Shown: piece by piece, positions 7,810 to 16,317 of the stretch
Layout of the letters: every line of letters begins with the position of its first letter
Numbering within the stretch: the stretch's first letter is position 1
From: JAEUJM01 sp041918615
GTDB taxonomy: Bacteria > Actinomycetota > Acidimicrobiia > Acidimicrobiales > DATDAH01
DNA length: 64,000 nucleotides
Direction of reading: 5' to 3'
Assembly (NCBI GenBank): GCA_041918615.1
Contig: JAYRVH010000081.1
Coordinates: forward strand, 62,001 to 126,000
Made by a program: the position numbers and the translations under genes
Notes under the pieces: generated by a model
The model's input: the letters and a program-made list of their open reading frames with translations, nothing else
The model's database searches: none
Told to the model about the DNA's origin: nothing

Positions 7810-9039
7810 TCAGACCGCGGGTGTCGCCTCCGGCTCCGAGGGCTGCGGGGCCCGGTCACCCATCAGGCGGGCGAGGTACACGCCGACGCCCAGCAGGACG
7901 CCCACGCCCATCAGCGGCGTGAACGAGCGCTTGGGCCACGCCTCGTCGAGGACCAGGCCGAACCAGAAGCCGGCGAGTCCCACGTTGACCAGGACGAACA
8001 CCACCCGGTCGGCCCATGGGGCGATGTCGGCCCTCGTGGCGGTGGCAACCCGGAGCTGGGCGAACAAGGCATTCGTGAGCACCCCCACGAACATCACGTG
8101 GTCGAGGGCCAGCAGCAGGCGGGTCGGCGCCAGGTCGAAGTCATCGGCGTACTTCGAGATCAGGTACACCAACATGCCCAGGTTCCACACGATGGCGACG
8201 GTCGACGCAGCCAGGAACGGCGACGGGCGGCCCTCGCCCCAGCCGACCGACCGCAACGATTCCCAGTTGCGGCGCAGGAAGATGCCGACGGCGACGATCT
8301 CGAACGGCAGGTTCAGGGTGATCAGCGGCACCGCGTCCAACAGCACGCCCAGCATCAGTGTGAAGCCACCCAGGAACAGCAGGGCCATCTGCCAGAAGCC
8401 GGCCCGGGTGGCCTTGAGGCGGGCCTCGTCGGGCCGCAGCCACCACTCGACCACGGCCATTCCCACCGGCACCAGGAAGCCGACCACCATGGTGGCCGGG
8501 TGGGCGTCCTCACCGCCCTTGGGCAGCACCTTGGCATCACCGCCGCTGGCGATGAGGATGCCGTACAACACGCCGAGGATGCCGCCGGTCACCGACGTGG
8601 CCAGCGCGGCCAGCAGGCCCCACTGCGGCACGCTGACCTCGGCGCCTCGGGCCTGGGCCACCGCCCACACGAACCAGCCGATGATGATGAGCGCCACCAC
8701 CGATCCCAGCACCGGCCGCACGTAGCCAGTCGTGGCGAGGAAGGTGAGGTCGTAGGCGACGATGGCCACGGCGGCGAGCGGCGGCCCGACACGGGCCCAG
8801 CCGCCCGATGCGCGTTCCAGTGGCCGGTCGACGAACAGCCAGAGCGTCGACGCGAAGACCGACAGCGTGATCCACGCCAGCGTCCCGATGTGCACGTGGG
8901 TCAGCAGCACCTTGCGGTCGAAGTCGACCAGGTCCGTCCCGTTCAGGATGCCGATAACCACCGTGAAGACGAACATCACGAGCGCAGTGCCCAGCAGCAA
9001 CCGGATCTGGTTCCGATACGGGTGCGCCCCCAAGTCCAT
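7810..9039 (-). CDS. Polytopic membrane protein, heme-copper oxidase subunit I-like
   Basis: A 409-residue integral membrane protein with about 12 hydrophobic helices. LTHVHIGTLAW, HPATMVVGFLVPVG and LDHVMFVGVLTNALF place His residues in helices, as in cbb3/NorB-type subunit I relatives. The HH pair of a full binuclear site is not seen, so it may be a divergent heme protein rather than an oxidase. I chose ATG 9039, which follows GGGGGGACACAG. Translation can be extended to 9090 without a better ribosome binding site. It stands alone between two pseudogenes. Confidence 0.6.
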   Translation of the reverse strand: MDLGAHPYRNQIRLLLGTALVMFVFTVVIGILNGTDLVDFDRKVLLTHVHIGTLAWITLSVFASTLWLFVDRPLERASGGWARVGPPLAAVAIVAYDLTFLATTGYVRPVLGSVVALIIIGWFVWAVAQARGAEVSVPQWGLLAALATSVTGGILGVLYGILIASGGDAKVLPKGGEDAHPATMVVGFLVPVGMAVVEWWLRPDEARLKATRAGFWQMALLFLGGFTLMLGVLLDAVPLITLNLPFEIVAVGIFLRRNWESLRSVGWGEGRPSPFLAASTVAIVWNLGMLVYLISKYADDFDLAPTRLLLALDHVMFVGVLTNALFAQLRVATATRADIAPWADRVVFVLVNVGLAGFWFGLVLDEAWPKRSFTPLMGVGVLLGVGVYLARLMGDRAPQPSEPEATPAV

Positions 9040-9108
9040 CTGTGTCCCCCCAGTTCGCCTGACGAAGACCTTACCGAACGTCTCGGTCACCTCGCTGGAG
9101 TTCGACCC

Positions 9109-10781
9109 TCAGCCCGCCGGTCCGCGATGGGCGCCGGACTCGCCACCTCCCGGGCCGGTGTTCACCGTCGTCGGCTGACAGATCTCGATGGTGACGGTCA
9201 CGTCGTCGCCGGCTTTGGCTAGTTGGTTGACGATGGCTTCGTAGATGTCGCCGGTGTCCCGGCCCAGGCGGAGGACGTCGAGGGTCTTGCGGCCGTAGAA
9301 GCGGGTCGGGTCGCCCTTCGCGTCCTTTGCGCTGCCGCCGTCACCCTCAGACCCAAAACGTTCCGTTGAACGCTCACCGTCGGTGGTCTCGTCCGACTCG
9401 CCCTCACTCTCGGTGCGATCGGCGTTCAGCTGAACGCTCGCCACTTCGGGCTTGATCACGACTGCCGCCGCATCGAGCAGCACCGAGGGGTGCTCGCCGC
9501 CGACGAGGTCGACGTAGCGGCCGGCCTCGTCGTCGAACGCGGCGGCGTAGGCGAAGGTGTCGGACGACCACGACATCGAGGCCACGCCGTCACGTATGGC
9601 GTCGAGCAGCACGGCCGAGGTGGCCAGGCGGGGCAGGTACAGGTACTGGGCGTAGTCGTCCCAGAGCTGGCGCACGCCCACGTGGTCGCCCCGCCACAGC
9701 GGCACCCGGTCGAGGTCCATGCGCAGGCGGGCACCCGAGTACTCGGTGATCATCCCCTCGTCGCCCTTCAGCTTCTTCGACACCCGCACCGCGAGGGCGT
9801 CCTGGCCGCTCACCCGGGTCTCGTCCCAGCGGACGGGTCCGGTGGGGTCCTCGGGGGATTGCTCGGCGGTCAGCAGCCACACGAACGTCTCGGCGATCCG
9901 TTGGACCACCACCTCGTCGGAGTCGGCCACCTTCTTCTCGGTCTGGCGCTGCTGGAACCCGTCGAGCGTCAGGGCGTCTGCCTTGAAGTCGGACAGGATC
10001 GAGTCCCATGCCAGCTTGTCGCGCACCGCCGAGCGCAGATCGACCAGCCGGGGCGTGTCGGCGCAGCAGAACACCAACATGTTGCGGTAGGTGCGGTCGC
10101 CCGATGCCCGTTCGGTGAGGAATCGCTCGGCGGCGGTGCGGGCGGGGCTGTCGTCGGACTTCGACGAGTGCGAGAACTCGGGGCCCAGCACCACGAGGCG
10201 CACCTCGGCCTCGTCGGGCACATCGGCGGGGCTGCGGGGGGCGGCGTGCACCCTGGTGAAGTCGCCCCGCTGGTTGGCCTGGGCGCCGAGCCGGCGGCGG
10301 ATCTCCTCGTCCACCTGGTCGTCGCCGAAGTCCGACTGGGCCCGGTCCTGAGCGAAGCGGTGGCCCGAGCGGCCCGTGAGCGCAGCGAACAGGAGCGGGA
10401 GACATGCGCCAGGCGGGTGACGTTGGGTTGCAGCGAGTACCAGTACCGCTGCCCGTCGACGTAGAGGCGCAGCCGAGCTTCACCCGGCGGTCGTCGATCC
10501 CCCGGTTGGCGGCCGCCTGGATGGGCGCCGAGCCCGGCCAAAGAGAAGAAGGCGATCGTGCGGGCCACCCGGCGAGCCGCCGAGTAGCGGCCAAGCGTGC
10601 CCGGGTTGTCGCGGTCGACCCGCAGCGGCAGCGCGTTGGGCCCATCCACGTCGGTCTCGATCACCGGCGTCCACCCGTCCTCGAGGTAGTGCGTGAGCTC
10701 GGACGACACCGGCGCCGCGTCGATCGGCACCGTCGCCGGCATGATCAACAGACTGGCGTCGCCCCGCTCCCGCAGCCTAGA
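9109..10781 (-). pseudogene. DUF499-type ATPase remnant, truncated and interrupted
   Basis: Carries the C-terminal half of a large DUF499 ATPase: LRERGDASLLIMPATVPID, then YLEDGWTPVIETDVDGPN, YVDGQRYWYSLQPNVTRLA, and from GTG 10314 a 401-residue open frame ending RFYGRKTLDVLRLGRDTG. The P-loop N terminus is absent (an in-frame stop lies just upstream of 10781). One frameshift lies in the SAPIQAAANRG segment, and a deletion joins VKLGCA to LYVDGQ. A 56-bp repeat is inserted at 10351-10406, and the extreme C terminus is atypical. DUF499 proteins are often linked to DUF1156 methylases in putative defence loci. No methylase is present here. Confidence 0.7.
10351..10406 (+). repeat. 56-bp repeat unit inserted in the DUF499 pseudogene
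   Basis: The segment reads as an SD-plus-ATG repeat (GCGAACAGGAGCGGGAGAC before ATG 10404) closely matching the tandem units at 49393-49672. It lies antisense to the DUF499 gene. The upstream frame ends TRLA at 10407 and the downstream frame resumes QDRAQSDFGDD at 10350. Removing 10351-10406 (56 bp) joins them in frame, indicating a clean insertion. Confidence 0.75.
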
Positions 10782-10784
10782 TCA

Positions 10785-10843
10785 GTCCGGACAGTAATTT
10801 AGGATAACTATTACGGTTGAACGTCCGGACGGGCGATTATACT
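10785..10843 (+). promoter_or_regulatory. Promoter with paired GTCCGGAC palindromes
   Basis: Two copies of the 8-bp palindrome GTCCGGAC lie at 10785-10792 and 10823-10830. A -35-like TTGAAC (10817-10822) and -10 TATACT (10838-10843) flank the second copy with a 15-bp spacer. The segment is AT-rich against its surroundings. It probably drives the gene at 10872, with the palindromes as repressor sites. Confidence 0.5.
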
Positions 10844-10871
10844 GTGCTAACTGAGTGGACTGGAGACTCCG

Positions 10872-11678
10872 ATGACCGACCAAGGCAACGACAGCGTCAC
10901 CCCCCGACGCAAGCGGGGCACCGGGTTCCCAGTGGTTTCGCTGGCGGAGGCCGCTCGCATCCTCAAGGACGCAGGGAAGTACGGCTTTGAACACACCACT
11001 GCCGCGTTCGCCTCCTATATGGGCCATAGCACCACCAACAGTGGAGCGTTCCGTCAGCGGATGGCGGCCTTCCGCGACTGGAACCTCGTGACGGGTCGCG
11101 GCGAAACCGTGTCACTGACCGAGACCGCAAGACGGATCGCCCTACCTGAGTCGTCAGAAACAGAACGTCAGGCACTGAGGGACGCTTTCGAGAGCTGCGC
11201 CGTGATGCGGCAGTTGTATGAGGAAATGGCCATGGGGCAGGCCCTCGAACGGGCCAGGCTCGCAAGCCGCGCCGTGCACGATCTCGGAGTCTCGCCCAGC
11301 TCGGCAGACAAGTTCGTCGATTCGTTCATCGACAGCGCCGTCGTCGCTGGCCTCGCCGAACTCTCCGAGGCCGGCGACGTCGTGCTCTTGGGCTCGGAGA
11401 GCCCGGTCCGAGCCGGAGGCGCCAACACCCCACCCGGTGAAGCTGCGGTCCGAGGTGCTGTCCCCAGGCACGACCTGCCCGAGCAGACGGGCGCGCCAGT
11501 GGTTCGCCAGACGTGGGCGATTGACGGCGGGACGATCCTGTTCGAGGTGTGGGCCGACCGACCCCTGCCGGCCGGCGTGTTTGCGACCGTGGGTGAGGTT
11601 GTCTCGAGCCTTGAGCAACTCGCCGCCACGCTGGCACCCGCGCCGATCGCTGATCGCAACTCCGAGGACCCGGAGTAG
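10872..11678 (+). CDS. Hypothetical protein, probable N-terminal winged helix
   Basis: A 268-residue protein I do not recognise. The N-terminal third (residues 19-85; segments SLAEAARILKDAG, SGAFRQRMAAFRDWNLV, ETVSLTETARRIALP) looks like winged-helix DNA-binding or DUF5343-like regions. The centre is helical, and the C terminus has a beta-rich segment (TWAIDGGTILFEVWADRP). ATG 10872 is preceded by GGAGACTCC. It sits 3 bp upstream of the HigB-like toxin and has its own promoter, so it may be a regulator within a three-gene toxin-antitoxin-like module. Confidence 0.5.
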   Translation: MTDQGNDSVTPRRKRGTGFPVVSLAEAARILKDAGKYGFEHTTAAFASYMGHSTTNSGAFRQRMAAFRDWNLVTGRGETVSLTETARRIALPESSETERQALRDAFESCAVMRQLYEEMAMGQALERARLASRAVHDLGVSPSSADKFVDSFIDSAVVAGLAELSEAGDVVLLGSESPVRAGGANTPPGEAAVRGAVPRHDLPEQTGAPVVRQTWAIDGGTILFEVWADRPLPAGVFATVGEVVSSLEQLAATLAPAPIADRNSEDPE

Positions 11679-11681
11679 GTG

Positions 11682-12116
11682 ATGGCCGCCGGGGGTGCGA
11701 CGAGCCGAGAGCGGTGGAAGATCCAGTTCTTCCGACGCCACATCAAGGATGACAAGGCGCGAACCGTCCCGGCCGTGGAGTTCCTCGACGAACTACCCAC
11801 GAAGGTGGCCGCCGAAATTCAAGCTGTCCTCGACGCCGTTGCTTCCGCGCCACCGCCATCGTTCTCGGGAGGCGGCAAGTGGGAGGCCATGCACGACGAC
11901 ATGGCCGGGTTCTACGAAGTCCGGGTGCAGGGGGACGGCAAGAACCACCGGCTGTTCTGCATCCTCGAACGCGACGCCGATGACCTCGGCGGTTCAAGCA
12001 TCGTTTGCATCGATGGCCTCACGAAGCCACGCCGCCAGGCGGCGAACCCTCGTGACTATCGCCGCGTCATGCGCTACGGCGACGAGTTCCGGAAGCGCCG
12101 GACTGTGCTCGAGTAG
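11682..12116 (+). CDS. RelE/HigB-like toxin
   Basis: A 144-residue RelE/Gp49-type protein. WKIQFF opens the fold, EFLDELPTKVAAEIQAVLD forms the helix, KWEAMHDDMAGFYEVRV matches the HigB core, and the HRLFCILERD strand precedes a basic tail (YRRVMRYGDEFRKRR). It is expected to be a ribosome-dependent mRNA interferase. ATG 11682 has GGAG about 7 nt upstream inside the preceding gene's end. Its 3' end overlaps the convergent antitoxin gene by 50 bp, an unusual arrangement for HigBA. Confidence 0.75.
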   Translation: MAAGGATSRERWKIQFFRRHIKDDKARTVPAVEFLDELPTKVAAEIQAVLDAVASAPPPSFSGGGKWEAMHDDMAGFYEVRVQGDGKNHRLFCILERDADDLGGSSIVCIDGLTKPRRQAANPRDYRRVMRYGDEFRKRRTVLE

Positions 12117-12426
12117 GCACCGCTGATGCCCTCGGCTCGGGCATGAACTCGAGGTCCAACGCCCCAGCAAGCGCGACCAGGGTCGACAACGTCGGATTCG
12201 GTCGCTCCGACGAGAACAACCGGCGTATCGCCTCCGGCTTCACGCCGGCCCTCCTCGCGAGCTCCGCCTTCGTGAGGTCCAACTCGGTTCGGCGCTCATC
12301 GAGGGCACGGATGACGGCGTCGATCTGGTCGATCCGCTCACGGGCCTGACGGTAGGCATCCCGGTACTCAGGATCGTCCATCCGCTCAGCGAAGTAGCGC
12401 TCGGCGCCGGTCTGCCCCTCGGTCAT
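12067..12426 (-). CDS. XRE-family antitoxin (HigA-like)
   Basis: A 119-residue protein with an N-terminal acidic helical region and a helix-turn-helix at about residues 50-95 (LDLTKAELARRAGVKPEAIR, then LFSSERPNPTLSTLVALAGAL). It is the likely antitoxin and autorepressor for the toxin encoded tail-to-tail on the other strand. ATG 12426 lies 7 nt after TATCCT (12439-12434), which abuts a 22-bp palindrome. Confidence 0.75.
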   Translation of the reverse strand: MTEGQTGAERYFAERMDDPEYRDAYRQARERIDQIDAVIRALDERRTELDLTKAELARRAGVKPEAIRRLFSSERPNPTLSTLVALAGALDLEFMPEPRASAVPTRAQSGASGTRRRSA

Positions 12427-12433
12427 GACACCC

Positions 12434-12461
12434 AGGATAGGCGTAACACATGCGTTACGCC
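12434..12461 (-). promoter_or_regulatory. Antitoxin promoter and operator
   Basis: A perfect inverted repeat GGCGTAAC-N6-GTTACGCC spans 12440-12461, immediately upstream of a TATCCT -10-like motif for the antitoxin gene. Placement suggests autoregulation by the XRE protein. Confidence 0.6.
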
Positions 12462-12599
12462 AGAGCGGTTCGGCAACTCAGCGCGGCCGGCCAGCGCCTG
12501 AGCATCGCCGCCGTACAGCGACTCATGCGCAACAGCGGGTACGAAGCGGGACGCAAGACGGTGACAGCGTCGATGCGAAAGCAGGGTTACCTGGGATAG
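12450..12599 (+). CDS. Possible 49-residue basic peptide
   Basis: An ORF starting inside the operator spacer encodes a basic, helical peptide (segments RAVRQLSAAGQRLSIAAVQR and MRNSGYEAGRKTVTASMRK). It looks like a helix-turn-helix fragment. AGGATAGG lies upstream. There is no homology I can name. It may be a genuine small regulator, a remnant or chance. Confidence 0.25.
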   Translation: MRYARAVRQLSAAGQRLSIAAVQRLMRNSGYEAGRKTVTASMRKQGYLG

Positions 12600-12619
12600 T
12601 CCGCGTCGATGGCCGTGAC

Positions 12620-13552
12620 TCAGCCGTCCGACACGACCACGACGCCGCGGACGCCACGGAAAGTGTCACCGAGCTCCTCTGGTGGCATCCCGTCGAGCAG
12701 CGCGCCAAGGTACTCGGGTGGCTCGCTGCGTAGACCACGAAGAACGTGCTCGACGTAGGGCTCGGACAGGTGCCCCTGATCGAGCGGAAGCCGACGGAAG
12801 ACGCTGCCAGTGCGATCTGCGGCGCCGATGCCGCGGATCTCGTCTGCCGCGTCCACCGGCCGAGCGTCCCAGTACTGGCTCAGTCGAAGCACCGCAATGG
12901 GGTCGAGCAGCGCCTTGGCCACGCGGCGGGGCAGGGGATGGGTGGCCTCCAGCAGGAACCGGACAAGGTCAGGTTGCTTGAATCGATCGACCCCGATGGG
13001 AAGGACACTTCGGTCGCGTCGGGGACACGCGATGCACTCGATCGGCGACGACCACGGCAGGACGTCGACCGCCGACGAGCGTTTCATCCGGTTCAGGTGG
13101 TCGGCGATCAGGGCCGGAAGGTAAGCGACCTGGAGCCTGGTGTGCGGTGTCTCGTACCCGGGGCGTTCGGTGCAGCGTCCCTGCGCGCCTCGGGGGAGCT
13201 CGCCGGCGTTGTACAGCGCATACACAGCGGGTACGTCGAGTTGGCGAGCCGTACGGAGGAGACGCTCGACCTGTGGAACGGGATGAGGGTTTGAGGTGCT
13301 CGGCCGGGGCGTGTAGCCGAAGTCATAGGCTCGGCGCCCGGCCTTCATGCGCTTGGCCTGGACGAGCGATCCGAACCATTCGTGGCCATCGGTCCACCAC
13401 CAAAGCCAGTCCGCCCCGGTGAACCGCGACTCCTCGAACCGATTGAAAAGTCGGACTTGTGCTTGCGCGTCGAGTCTCGTCAGGAGGATCTCCGTGAGGG
13501 TCTCCTCCGGCGCGTCGGAGTGGGCCCTCGCAGCGGCACGCTGGTGCCTCAC
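12620..13552 (-). CDS. DUF6615-like protein, nuclease-like motif
   Basis: A 310-residue protein resembling the DUF6615 family. Near the N terminus E40/E41, G46-A-D48 and Q65-A-K67 are spaced like a PD-(D/E)xK nuclease core (GADWLWWW then VQAKRM). The central region holds PALIADHLNRMK, and a Cys pair occurs in IECIACPRR. A GTG at 13552 is the start. The 5' side abuts a Fic remnant on the other strand, suggesting an insertion or deletion junction. Its setting among toxin-antitoxin genes suggests a defence role, but that is inference. Confidence 0.5.
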   Translation of the reverse strand: MRHQRAAARAHSDAPEETLTEILLTRLDAQAQVRLFNRFEESRFTGADWLWWWTDGHEWFGSLVQAKRMKAGRRAYDFGYTPRPSTSNPHPVPQVERLLRTARQLDVPAVYALYNAGELPRGAQGRCTERPGYETPHTRLQVAYLPALIADHLNRMKRSSAVDVLPWSSPIECIACPRRDRSVLPIGVDRFKQPDLVRFLLEATHPLPRRVAKALLDPIAVLRLSQYWDARPVDAADEIRGIGAADRTGSVFRRLPLDQGHLSEPYVEHVLRGLRSEPPEYLGALLDGMPPEELGDTFRGVRGVVVVSDG

Positions 13553-13553
13553 G

Positions 13554-13793
13554 ATGGCTCGCCTTCGGTCGAGTTTCGGTGGGGAGGAGTTCTACCCGAC
13601 CATCGAGGCGAACGCTGCCACGCTGCTGTTCGGCCTCGCTCGCAACCACGCCTTCATCGATGGCAACAAGCGCACCGCGGTGCCCGCCACGCTTCAATTC
13701 TTGAACCGAAACGGCTACGACCTCCACCCCCGAGCTCACCGGCACGCTTGTCGACGGGCAGGCCACCTCATCCTGCCGCTCCACACCGTGCGG
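13554..13793 (+). pseudogene. Fic/Doc family remnant
   Basis: The frame contains RSSFGGEEFYPTIEANAATL and the Fic core HAFIDGNKRTA, then FLNRNGYDL. Doc-like proteins normally have about 40 residues before this point. Here the sequence runs straight into the start of the opposite-strand gene. After NGYDL the likely continuation (TPELTGTLVDGQ) is in another frame. It is therefore truncated and frameshifted. The end coordinate is approximate. Confidence 0.6.
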
Positions 13794-13853
13794 AAGGTCG
13801 CACTCGCCGACTCCCCCGCCGCCCGGCGCCCGCGCGGGGCGACGGGGGGCGCG

Positions 13854-15251
13854 TCAAGCGTCGCGGGCGGCCCACCACGCGTCGAGGCGGCGGAAGGCCT
13901 CGTCCTCGCCGAGCGGGCCCTCGTCGAGTCGCAGCTCGAGCAGGTGCTCGAGGGCCTCGCCGACCCAGCGGCCGGGCGCCACGCCGAGGTGGTCCATCAC
14001 CTGGCGGCCGTCGAGGTCGGGGCGCATGGCCGCCAGCTCCTCCTGGTCGCGGAGGGCGGCGATGCGGTCCTCGAGATCGTCCATGCGCTGCGAGAGCATC
14101 CGGGCCTTGCGCTCGTTGCGGGTGGTGCAGTCGCACCGGGTGAGCTCGATGAGCTCGTCGAGCAGGTGGCCCGCATCGCGCACGAAGCGGCGGACGGCGC
14201 TGTCGGTCCAGCCCATGCCGTAGGTGTGGAAGCGAAGGTGCAGGTACACCAGTTGCACCACGTCGTCGATCTCGTCGTTCGGGTACCGCAGGGCGGTGAG
14301 CCGCTCGCGTGCCATGCGGGCGCCCACCACCTCGTGGTGGTGGAAGCTCACACCGCCCCCGGCGAACGAGCGGGTCTTGGGCTTGCCCACGTCGTGCATC
14401 AAGGCCGCCAGGCGCACCAGCTTGGCCGGCCGGGTCTTGGCCACGACCGCGAACGTGTGCGCCAGGACGTCCTTGTGGTGGTGGATGGGGTCCTGCTCGA
14501 GGCGCATGGCCGGCAGCTCGGGCAGGAACTCGTCGGCGAGGCCCGTGTCGACCAGGAACCACAGCCCGGGGCTGGGATCGTCGACCACCAACAACTTGTC
14601 GAGCTCGAGGCGGATGCGCTCGGGGGCGACGATCTCGAGCCGGGCCGCCAGCGACCGCACCGCGGCCACCAGGTCGGGGTCGGGCATCAGCCCGTAGCCC
14701 GCCAGGAACCGGGCCGCCCGCATCATGCGCAGCGGGTCGTCGCTGAACGAGACCTCGGGCGCCAGCGGGGTGCGCAGGCGGCCGGCGGCCAGGTCGGCGG
14801 CCCCGTCGAAGGGGTCGATGAGCACCGGGTCGGGCAGCGACAGCGCCATGGCGTTGACCGTGAAGTCGCGGCGCGAGAGGTCGGCTTCGACGGCATCGGC
14901 GAAGACCACGTCGGGCTTGCGCGAGTCGGGCGAGTAGGCGTCGGCCCGATGGGTGGTGATCTCGAACTCGCGGCCGTCGCGATTACAGCCGATCGTGCCG
15001 AACCGCTCGCCCTGGGCCCACACCGCATCCGCCCATCCAGAGACGAGGGCCTTCGTCTGCGCCGGCAGCGCGTCGGTGGTGAGATCGATGTCGTCGGTCG
15101 CCGTCAGCCCACGGTCCAACAGCAGGTCGCGCACCACCCCGCCGACCAGGTAGATCCGGTGGCCGGCCGCCGTGAACCGCTCGGCGAGGGGACGGGCGTC
15201 GTCGAGCACGGCCGTCAGCCGCTCGGGAATCACCGGCTCAACCAGCGTCAC
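13854..15251 (-). CDS. cca: CCA tRNA nucleotidyltransferase / poly(A) polymerase family with HD domain
   Basis: A 465-residue enzyme that adds CCA to tRNA 3' ends. LVGGVVRDLLLDRG followed by DDIDLTT gives the GGxVRD and DxD catalytic motifs (about residues 31-50). RRDFTVNAMA and the RMMRAARF segment follow. An HD phosphohydrolase domain is marked by ALMHDVGKPKT near 260. GTG 15251 overlaps the upstream gene's stop by 14 bp; GTG 15233 is an alternative. The tRNA-Ile at 48287 does not encode CCA, so this activity is needed. The position matches pcnA (Rv3907c) of Mycobacterium. Confidence 0.93.
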   Translation of the reverse strand: MTLVEPVIPERLTAVLDDARPLAERFTAAGHRIYLVGGVVRDLLLDRGLTATDDIDLTTDALPAQTKALVSGWADAVWAQGERFGTIGCNRDGREFEITTHRADAYSPDSRKPDVVFADAVEADLSRRDFTVNAMALSLPDPVLIDPFDGAADLAAGRLRTPLAPEVSFSDDPLRMMRAARFLAGYGLMPDPDLVAAVRSLAARLEIVAPERIRLELDKLLVVDDPSPGLWFLVDTGLADEFLPELPAMRLEQDPIHHHKDVLAHTFAVVAKTRPAKLVRLAALMHDVGKPKTRSFAGGGVSFHHHEVVGARMARERLTALRYPNDEIDDVVQLVYLHLRFHTYGMGWTDSAVRRFVRDAGHLLDELIELTRCDCTTRNERKARMLSQRMDDLEDRIAALRDQEELAAMRPDLDGRQVMDHLGVAPGRWVGEALEHLLELRLDEGPLGEDEAFRRLDAWWAARDA

Positions 15252-16269
15252 GGGCGCCGGCGAGGCGCTCGGCGGCCGCGGCGACGACCCGGTGGCCCGG
15301 GCCACCCGAGGTCGCCGGCTCGGGGCGCAGGTCGATGCCCGCCATGGCGCCCAGGCAGGCCGTGGTCGACATCTCGAGGGCCCCCAGGTCGTAGCCGCCC
15401 TCGAGGAAGACGATCCGGCGGCCCTCGGGGACGAAGGCCAACAGCTCGGCGGTGATGTCGGCGAAGTCGCCGGCGGCGAGGTCGAGGCCGGCGAGGGGGT
15501 CGGCCCGATGGGCGTCGAACCCGGCCGACACCAGCAGCCAGGTGGGCGACCAGTCGGCCACCAGTGGCGCCAGGACATCGTCGATCGCGGCCCGGTAGAC
15601 GTCGCCGGTCGCACCGGCCGGCAGCGGGAAGTTCACCGTCGTGCCCGCGCCGGCGCCGGCACCGGACTCGTCGAGGGCCCCGGTGCCCGGGTACAGGGGC
15701 CACTCGTGGAACGACACGTACAGGACCCGCGGGTCCTCGTAGAAGATCTCCTGGGTGCCGTTGCCGTGATGCACGTCGTAGTCGACCACCAGCACCCGCT
15801 CGCCCCGCCCGGCCAACGCGGCCGCGGCCACCGCCACGTTGTTGACGAGGCAGAAGCCCATCGCCTGGCCTGCCCGCGCGTGATGGCCGGGCGGGCGGAC
15901 GGCGAGGAACGCGCTCGTGGCGCCGGCGTCACCGCGGTCGAGCGCCTCGATGGCCGTGAGCCCGGCCCCCGCGGCGAGGGTGGCCGCTTCGTAGGACTCG
16001 GGCCCGACCACCGTGTCGCCGTCGACGTAGCCGCCGCCCTGCCGGCAGAACGCCTCGATGCGGTCGAGATACCGACCGGGGTGCACCGCCTCGAGCTCGG
16101 CTCGGGTGGCGGGCCGCGGCGTCAGCTCGACGAGGGCGTCGCCCAGAGCCGGCGCCTCGGCACCGAGTTGCACCGCCCGCAACCGCTCGGGCCGCTCGGG
16201 GTGGCCCGCGCCCGTGTCATGGGCCACGAACCGGGGATGCGTGGCGAACAGGACCGTCACGTCGATCAC
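15238..16269 (-). CDS. Histone deacetylase / acetylpolyamine amidohydrolase family
   Basis: A 343-residue zinc deacetylase. GHPERPERL near the N terminus, RPPGHHA near residue 134, the zinc site VVDYDVHHGNGTQE near 170, GFDAHRADPLAG near 245 and LEGGYDL near 290 are all intact. Likely substrates are acetylated small molecules or acetoin-type compounds; histones are absent in bacteria. GTG 16269 is used as start. It overlaps cca by 14 bp in the same direction. Confidence 0.9.
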   Translation of the reverse strand: MIDVTVLFATHPRFVAHDTGAGHPERPERLRAVQLGAEAPALGDALVELTPRPATRAELEAVHPGRYLDRIEAFCRQGGGYVDGDTVVGPESYEAATLAAGAGLTAIEALDRGDAGATSAFLAVRPPGHHARAGQAMGFCLVNNVAVAAAALAGRGERVLVVDYDVHHGNGTQEIFYEDPRVLYVSFHEWPLYPGTGALDESGAGAGAGTTVNFPLPAGATGDVYRAAIDDVLAPLVADWSPTWLLVSAGFDAHRADPLAGLDLAAGDFADITAELLAFVPEGRRIVFLEGGYDLGALEMSTTACLGAMAGIDLRPEPATSGGPGHRVVAAAAERLAGARDAG

Positions 16270-16317
16270 GGTACCGCCCCCCCTTCACCCCGCCCCCAGC
16301 CGTATCCTCGCGGGGTC

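Noticed and set aside
13347..15455. 702-codon open frame on the plus strand
   Set aside because: It is antisense to cca for most of its length and has Arg/His/Val-rich shadow composition. Only its first part carries the genuine Fic remnant.
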